Shown: positions 57,749-64,000 of the stretch, piece after piece
Numbering within the stretch: the first letter of the stretch is position 1
Layout of the letters: each line of letters begins with the position of its first letter
NCBI RefSeq assembly: GCF_019925205.1
Contig: NC_083562.1
Coordinates: 30,380,001 to 30,444,000, forward strand
Source of the DNA: Metopolophium dirhodum
Taxonomy: Eukaryota; Arthropoda; Insecta; Hemiptera; Aphididae
DNA: 64,000 nt
Reading direction: 5' to 3'
Notes under the pieces: generated by a model
What the model saw: the letters and a program-made list of their open reading frames with translations, nothing else
Databases searched by the model: none
Told to the model about the DNA's origin: nothing
Made by a program: the position numbers and the translations under genes

Positions 57749-58144
57749 AAACCATAAGTACTTAAGTTTTAAAGCGTTTAAAAATAAATAAATAATAGGC
57801 TTTTCAGCGCTCCTGGTGGACAATATACTGAACTAAATGCCGTCAAATTACGACTCATTTTTCGAGTTTTCGACGATAAGTGACAACTGACAAGTGACTA
57901 GTGAGTGACTACCATATTTAAGTCCATATATACGTCTTTTAAATTGTCATAGACCTTATACTTAAATACTTAATAAATAGGGTATATGCTACTTGTTCTA
58001 GTGTTGTTCTATTATACACAAATCACAATGCAGTATGCAAGTAGTGCTATTAACAACTGAGTACTGACAACACAGTTTCGTCACAGAATAGATAAATATA
58101 TTATCCATTCAACGCAGTATTTCATCCATTTCAAACAAGTATTC

Positions 58145-58178
58145 AACCACGGACTAAGATTAATCTTAGTCCGCGGTT
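58145..58178. repeat. near-perfect 34-bp palindrome
   Basis: The core GACTAAGATTAATCTTAGTC is a perfect inverted repeat; arms extend to AACC...GGTT with one mismatch. A cruciform, a dimeric protein-binding site or a transposon centre are possible. No Rho-type terminator role is expected in this genome. Confidence 0.7.
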
Positions 58179-59216
58179 TTAACCATGGTTTTATGATAAA
58201 ACTTTTATCGTGTTTACTCCTTAGGGCTTAGATGATATTATACAGGGCCGTGTAGGGATAAACTTAGGGGGTCCCACTATTTTTGACCAGTGACCACCTG
58301 TCATTAACTTTGGCAGGTAACTGTTAGAAGTAGGATACTTATCAAATTCTTAATTTTAATTGTTTCTTTACTTTAAAGAAATTGACTAATCCCAAATTTC
58401 CGTTCTCTTTTAAAGATGCCGGACCGGGGGGAATTCCCTTTCCTCTTTTCGTTGGGCATACATATGCGATATGCATATATTATATATTATAATTTATTAT
58501 ACATAAACATATATTATGTAATATATACCTATATGATTTAAGGTTTTATCTATAATATGCCTACATCGTAATCCTGTGTATTGACTAATGCATATTATAT
58601 ATAGATAATAAATATTATCTGTCGGTGAATGTATATTATTGTTGCAGTATCTTATCAAATTATCAAGACATAATAATATTATTATTTTATTATATAAATT
58701 ATTAACTTACTATTTTACTATAAAAAAAATAGCCGTTGGCCCGTGCTGTACTTCTTTAATTTCTGTCATTCTGTATTTCTGTATTTCTGTGCACTATCCA
58801 CAAATAGTAACTAAGTAACTACTGCCAGGTTATACCTACTTGTCAGTAATTGATTTTTCTACTCAGTTTATAGTTAATTTATCTTTCCTTCAAGAATAAA
58901 TTACAAACACAACTACAAACTTGATTCGTTGGTATTCTATAATATCATACTTAATAGATAATACTTTATACTTACAGTAATTCATGCCTATGGGCTACGA
59001 CCTATCTGTCTATTAGCACAGAATATATAAATTCAGTTGTTAGTATTACATAGTGTTTTCGTTTAATGTTATCTACCGCACACCAATAATAGACTTAATT
59101 ATTTTATTCTCAGGTATCAGATTTATACTTGTGTCTTGTCTATGTTAATAATATTAAATTAGTAAGCTGGTGATATATATAATTATTTAATACGACAATA
59201 CACACATAAAGCTAAA

Positions 59217-62200
59217 ATGTCTGCCAAGGTAAGATGTACTCTATATAACTTTTATTTTTGTTACAATGTAGGTACCTAGATATTACTGTTGTATTAGGTA
59301 TTCGTATTCTACCTATTTAAGTCTAAACTGGTTAAGTTAATTATAATTCGACATAGTTTTGTATTGAATATTAAATGTTCTCCTAAAGTTAATAATTAAA
59401 CATATATCTTGGGTACCTACCTACCTATATTTTACAATATTTTTATTTACTTTTATTTTTTAATTACATAGCTAGAATTTGCTGTAAAAATGTCATCTCC
59501 ATCATGTGCTGATAAAATTCAAGATCAACTAAGCCAAAATGGAATTTCAAAATCTGACGTTCATATATCCCATGAAACTGGAATTGTTACTATCACTACA
59601 GATCAACCGTCTTCCCTTATTTTAAATTCTATTGAAAAAACCGGTATTAAAGCAGTACTTAAAGGATATGGAAGTGCTACACGTAAGAATTATCTTGTTC
59701 AGTCCTATACATACATATCCAATACAACTTTCTTAATTTTTCATGAAGTCGACAAGAACTTGGGCGCTGCTGTTGCTATGCTTGGTGGATCAACTGGTTA
59801 TAGTAAATTAGGTATAAATGGTGTTGTTCGGTTTGTTCAGATTAATAATAATGAATGTATAGTGGATGGTACTATTGATGGATTATCTCCAGGAAAACAT
59901 GGCATCCATATATATGAATGTGGGGATTTATCTAATGGATGCGATAGGTTTGAACTATTTAAATAAAATATTATGATTATTTTAAATTAACTCATTCATT
60001 TTCAGGATTGGAGATCATCTTAATTTGAAACAAACATCACATGGCAATCAAACTGATGACCCGAATTTCAGGGTATGATAAAAAAAAAATGAAAATTTTT
60101 TTTATGATTTACTTTGCATTATTATAAAGCTTAAGCTTTACTCGCATATTCTACTTTGGCCTTTACGTCGTGTCCTACGTGAATGCGGCAAGTACGACAA
60201 GTGCGTGCAATTTCTATTGTAACTATGCTCTTACACCGCAGTGTGATGCGTCCAATGCGGCAAAATACAAACAATGTTTTGTTTTTTGCCGGATTCATGT
60301 AGGGCACGGCGTTAGGGACTATCAATATAGGTATGACTGATTTTTAATGAATTTACCCATACAAGAACTCTAGCTATAGTTGGTTGGTACTATTTATTAT
60401 TTATCATAATTTATATTCAGTTTGCTCATTAACGTTTAATTAATGTTACAGCACACAGGAGATTTAGGAAATATCACTGCTAATGAAGATGGAAGGGCAA
60501 TATTTTACTTTAAAGATAAATTAATAAATGTATCACATTTAATTGGTCGATCAGTTGGTATCACAGAAAATGAAGACGATTGTGGTAAAACCAAAATCAA
60601 TACATCAGATATTGATGGAAATAGCGGTAAAAGGTAAATTAATAATAACTACCTAAAATTAGTAAAAAAAAATGATTTAAAAATGTATTTTTGGGACAAG
60701 TTGTTTATTTGGGTTGGGTTATGACTTGGTAAGGGGCAGGTCATTGTATGTGAATTATGTAAGCAGTGGTCAAGACTTAAAATATTTAATTTGTATTTTA
60801 CATACCTATCAATATAAATCTTAAATCATTACAGTGAACACAATCCTTCCTCAAAATATTTTAAATAATATGACAACATTTCTATTCTAAAATATATATA
60901 TTTACACTTATAATAACATACATTAACCGTTTCACTGCTACACTACTTATGCTCTACCACCTGTGTATGCTACATAAAATAAATATTTTTTAAATTTTAA
61001 TTTTGAGATCTATATGATATGATCTATTTATTATGTTTAAAACAAAACAAGCCAGGGTTTCCTAAAACTGTATGGTTATCGGAATACAGGAATGTAATAG
61101 TACATCTGGAGCAGTGAACAGTTTAAATATTTTGGACATAACAGTATGACTGGAGTAGTGAAAGGATTAAAATAAATATACTTCTATAAAAATAAATAAA
61201 TTATAATTAAATATATTTCTTTCCAGTATTATATTGATTTTTCTTGTTATTTTCAGTAAAATCTTTAATCACATAGCCATAAATAATATTCATAAGCGTG
61301 CGCATACATTTCTGGCAGGATAGTCATACATAACACATTAATACACACACATATTATGTAAATATATTCTTTTTTTTTTTATTATTATTAGTTTACCCTT
61401 GGCAACTTAGGCCATTGGGTGTATATATATTCATCTTCACACTTAAGTTATAAAAACTAATTTGGATGGGATAATCTCATTTAACTACATTTACAGTATT
61501 AAAAATGTATTTTATAAATAAAAATTAAATAATGATTGACTATCAGTGCCTATCATGACTACCCCGTGCTCACGCTTATGATAATATTGATTGTTAATCA
61601 ACAAAAACTATTTCTCCTTTATTAAAGGAAGATTTTTCCATAATGAATACCTGTAACTGTAAATTGTAATTGTTTATGCTGCACACAGCTAAATTCAAAA
61701 AGTATAAATAATAAAAACATTCTTAGTTTATTTAATTATTTATTTTCAAAAATTTAAAATATTTATTTCTTATAAACAATTTTTTCTTAAGTTAAAATAG
61801 CATTTAGGGAATAATATTATGTGGTTTACTAAAAAAAAATTCTACTCAGCTGTTCTAAACATAAATTCAAATATATAAAATTAACTATTTGGTCATTATT
61901 ATTTATTTATTTATAAAATTGATATAACTGTTTTATATTATTTATTCATTATAAGTGCAAGGGACATAATATTATATCCCTAAAAAAAACACAAAATATG
62001 GTAGCACTTATGCACTTAAAATCCCTAAAATATACTATAAGAATATGCACTTATTTATATTTTCTTCTAGTAACTTAAAGGTAATTTAAACCCACACACT
62101 GCAATAATGATGGCGTTTCACTGCATTTTTATTGCTGCAGTTTGCTGGGGGTCTTAATTAATAAAAAGCATATATCAATAAAAATTACATTAAATAAAAT

Positions 62201-62653
62201 AAGGACAATAGCTAAGTCAGTAACGAGTGCACACTCAAATACTGGACCTGCAGCCACAGTGCATGCATAATTTCAAATAATCAAATGGGTTATAAGAACT
62301 GGTTGTTGTTTTGATAATATTTGTTTAAAAGAAAATGTACGAACATAATCCATAAAACAGAAATAAACCTAAATAGGTGTCTCAAAAAACAAACTTGTTT
62401 CTAGCTGGCCTCTTTTACGATTGCACAAAACAAATTTGATGCTGAAGTCCTCAGTCTTAATCATTAGTAATAATTTCCTATTTCAACACATTTACTTACA
62501 TTGTTTTATTTTTACAGAATTGCTTGTGGTATTATTGCAAGATCTTCCGGTTTATTTGAAAATAACAAAAAAATATGTGCTTGTGATGGTGTAACACTTT
62601 GGGAAGAAAGAGATGTACCATTGGCTGGGCCCGGTAGACAAAGAAAAATATAA
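59217..62653 (+). CDS. CCS: copper chaperone for superoxide dismutase
   Basis: Delivers copper to, and oxidises the disulfide of, cytosolic SOD1. Six exons: 59217-59228, 59472-59682, 59749-59947, 60006-60072, 60452-60633, 62518-62653. Total 807 nt, 268 residues (human CCS is of similar length). Domain I (about 1-75) is Atx1-like, but its MTCxxC copper site reads MSSPSC, so the first Cys is Ser13 and Cys16 remains. The SOD1-like domain II (about 78-225: NLGAAVAMLGG, GTIDGLSPGKHGIHIYECGD, GDLGNITANEDGRAIF) keeps the zinc ligands (GDHL, SHGN, RHTGD). One SOD copper ligand is lost (HGIHIYE instead of HGxHxHx). Domain III ends with the CxC motif KKICACDG (Cys244, Cys246) and a short RQRKI tail. 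Intron 2 (59683-59748) is 66 bp, in frame and stop-free. Confidence 0.93.
60158..60321. mobile_element. MITE-like inverted repeat in a CCS intron
   Basis: The left arm (CGTCGTGTCCTACGTGAATG, then CGGCAA) and the complemented right arm (CGCCGTGCCCTACATGAATC, then CGGCAA) are inverted repeats around a core in which GCGTCCAATGCGGCAA appears again. It is noticeably more GC-rich than the flanking intron. No target duplication was pinned down. Confidence 0.6.
61369..61422 (-). mobile_element. SINE 3' tail fragment
   Basis: On the minus strand CACCCAATGGCCTAAGTTGC is followed by CAAGGGTAAAC and an A-rich tail, the same tail as the SINE at 38245-38508. Only the last 50 bp or so are present, in the last CCS intron. 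Confidence 0.6.
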
Positions 62654-63874
62654 TCATAGGTATACTAAAATGTGCATATTACAATAAGAATACAGGAGTC
62701 AAAGAAATTAAACTAAATAATTGTTATTTTTATATTAAGAAAAAGGGCAATGGTTCTAAAAGTGAAATGGCAATAAAAATAAAATATTCTATTAATAAAT
62801 GTTTTAGTACTGGCTAAAATCATCACTATACTAGCAAAATATCCTTCCACCAGTTGTGTTTTTGTAATGTTTAGATTATACTATAAATGGTTTATAGATA
62901 AGTTAAGTAGGTAAATCAAGTAATAAGAAAGTCAGTGTATACATGTATAATTTTTTTTTTTTAATATATAAAAAGCGTTACAGAAATATACAAATTGTAT
63001 GATGATGATGATGCTATTGCATTTTTACAACAATATAATATTAAACTTAACATTACAATATGTGACAATGATATTTTAACTTTTTTCTTAAGGTGCCTGC
63101 CATTGGCAGAAATTGGGGGTCCTTGAGGGGCTTAACCAAAGGTGTGTCAAGCCCACTCCTTTTTTAGTTGTGTGGGATCAAAGCCTCTCACATTGATGTT
63201 AATAATGTTAGCCCCCTAGAAATTGTAAAAATTTGTAGAATCAACAGAATTTGATAAATTGTTTTTTAACTAATAAAGGGTAATATTTCTACAGGTCGCA
63301 TCAAACTCTGTTTTTCAATATTTTAATCTCAAACTTTATAATGTCTTCAAAAATAATACAATTTTAAGCTTTTTTTTTTTAAATTATATTTATACCATTA
63401 TTTTAAATAAAATAAAGATTGGATTTCGAAGCGTCCTGTAAGAAGTCTTCTTCTTTCAGATAAAAAATAGTTATCAAAATCCAAAAATTCTAAAAAGCCA
63501 GAAATCTATTCCTGTGAAGTAATTTTTTTTGTTTGTATAATACACCCTATCAACCCCTCTAGGTATTGGGCTGTAGATTAGTGGATAGTATTATAATTAA
63601 AGTGGCAACTAAAATATAAAATTTAATTTTCAAATTTTATAGAATTGCGGTAAATTGAAAAAACTGGCACCGGGGCGCTTAAAAATAATAAATAATTTAT
63701 AAATTAAAAATACTAATGGCTAGAAGAATTTTTTACAGTTAGCGGTGATTTTAAATCAAATTGTAGTAAACTAGGTTCTTTGTACACTTATTTATAACAC
63801 TTATTTTAAATTTAAAATAAAACAAATCTCTTAAAAATGTAACATTATATTGTGTAGAGTATTAAATTATATGT
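62654..63874. other. convergent intergenic region after CCS
   Basis: Lies between CCS and the minus-strand gene entering from the right edge. A short (GAT)n run sits near 63001-63012. A somewhat GC-richer patch at about 63080-63170 (GTGCCTGCCATTGGCAGAAA) looks repeat-derived. No coding sequence is supported; the CCS 3' UTR should occupy the first few hundred bases. Confidence 0.4.
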
Positions 63875-64000
63875 TTAATCTGAAGTGGAACTGAGACGAG
63901 CTTTATCAGAGGTAGGGGTTGATGAATCAAATGTTATTGTTTGCATAGCCTCAGTAACAAGTTGCTGCAAATTTGTTGGTAGAGTATTCATTTCATTAGG
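63875..64000 (-). CDS. C-terminal exon of an unidentified gene, cut by the window edge
   Basis: On the minus strand the frame is open from the window edge to a TAA at 63875-63877. It encodes PNEMNTLPTNLQQLVTEAMQ, TITFDSSTPTSDKARLSSTSD, then stop. Codon use and the polar, Ser/Thr-rich C-terminal tail look like genuine protein, but about 41 residues are too few to name a family. It is convergent with CCS. Confidence 0.5.
   Translation of the reverse strand, partial: PNEMNTLPTNLQQLVTEAMQTITFDSSTPTSDKARLSSTSD

Larger units (their letters stand above)
55260..59216. other. gene-free, transposon-rich interval before CCS
   Basis: No gene supported. It includes a hAT-like left end near 55667 (CAGGGCTGGCGGAAATGGGG) with no clear partner, a hAT MITE (56229-56659), a SINE-like repeat (56831-57089), a short hAT MITE (57148-57356), a half MITE (57553-57748) and a palindrome (58145-58178). 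A further CAGGGCCG end lies near 58243. Confidence 0.55.

Overview
The window is animal nuclear DNA: very AT-rich, with GT-AG introns, intron-less replication-type histone genes ending in the metazoan histone stem-loop, many small transposons, and an interstitial (CCTAA)3 tract matching the insect telomere unit. Gene content (PTIP/PAXIP1, two mitochondrial-clan P450s of CYP301/CYP12 type, the SOD1 copper chaperone CCS) and the repeat landscape suggest an insect, most likely an aphid or related hemipteran. The species assignment is inference.

Layout. (1) 1-12 kb: a divergent histone pair, H3 on the minus strand (1906-2292) and H2B on the plus strand (11492-11872). About 290 bp of shared promoter survives at 6765-7054. 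Each gene's leader is interrupted by its own 4.4 kb sense-oriented, Jockey-like non-LTR retrotransposon (2361-6764 minus; 7055-11439 plus). Both elements end about 45-52 bp upstream of the position of the histone start codon. This looks like a retrotransposon with histone-gene target preference that rides on histone promoters, and it is the most notable system in the window. (2) 13.5-14.1 kb: a non-autonomous hAT element. (3) 15-31 kb, minus strand: a 21-exon PTIP/PAXIP1 gene with six BRCT domains around a huge glutamine-rich centre. Its 5.7 kb intron holds MITEs and a candidate nested two-exon gene. (4) 35.3-55.3 kb, plus strand: two tandem P450 genes sharing one exon plan. A seven-exon minus-strand gene of unknown function (39792-43325) is interleaved with the 3' end of the first P450. 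(5) 55-59 kb: gene-poor, rich in short DNA transposons and SINE-like repeats. (6) 59.2-62.7 kb, plus strand: CCS with a 66-bp in-frame, stop-free intron and an altered metal-binding motif. (7) 63.9-64 kb: the last exon of a minus-strand gene that runs out of the window.

PTIP is a chromatin and DNA-damage adaptor, the histones package DNA, the P450s are probably mitochondrial oxidases and CCS loads copper into SOD1. There is no sign that these genes form one pathway. The only functional coupling proposed is between the histone promoters and the retrotransposons inserted into them. All gene models were spliced by hand from reading frame and GT/AG signals. Phases add up in each model, but no transcript or database evidence was available.
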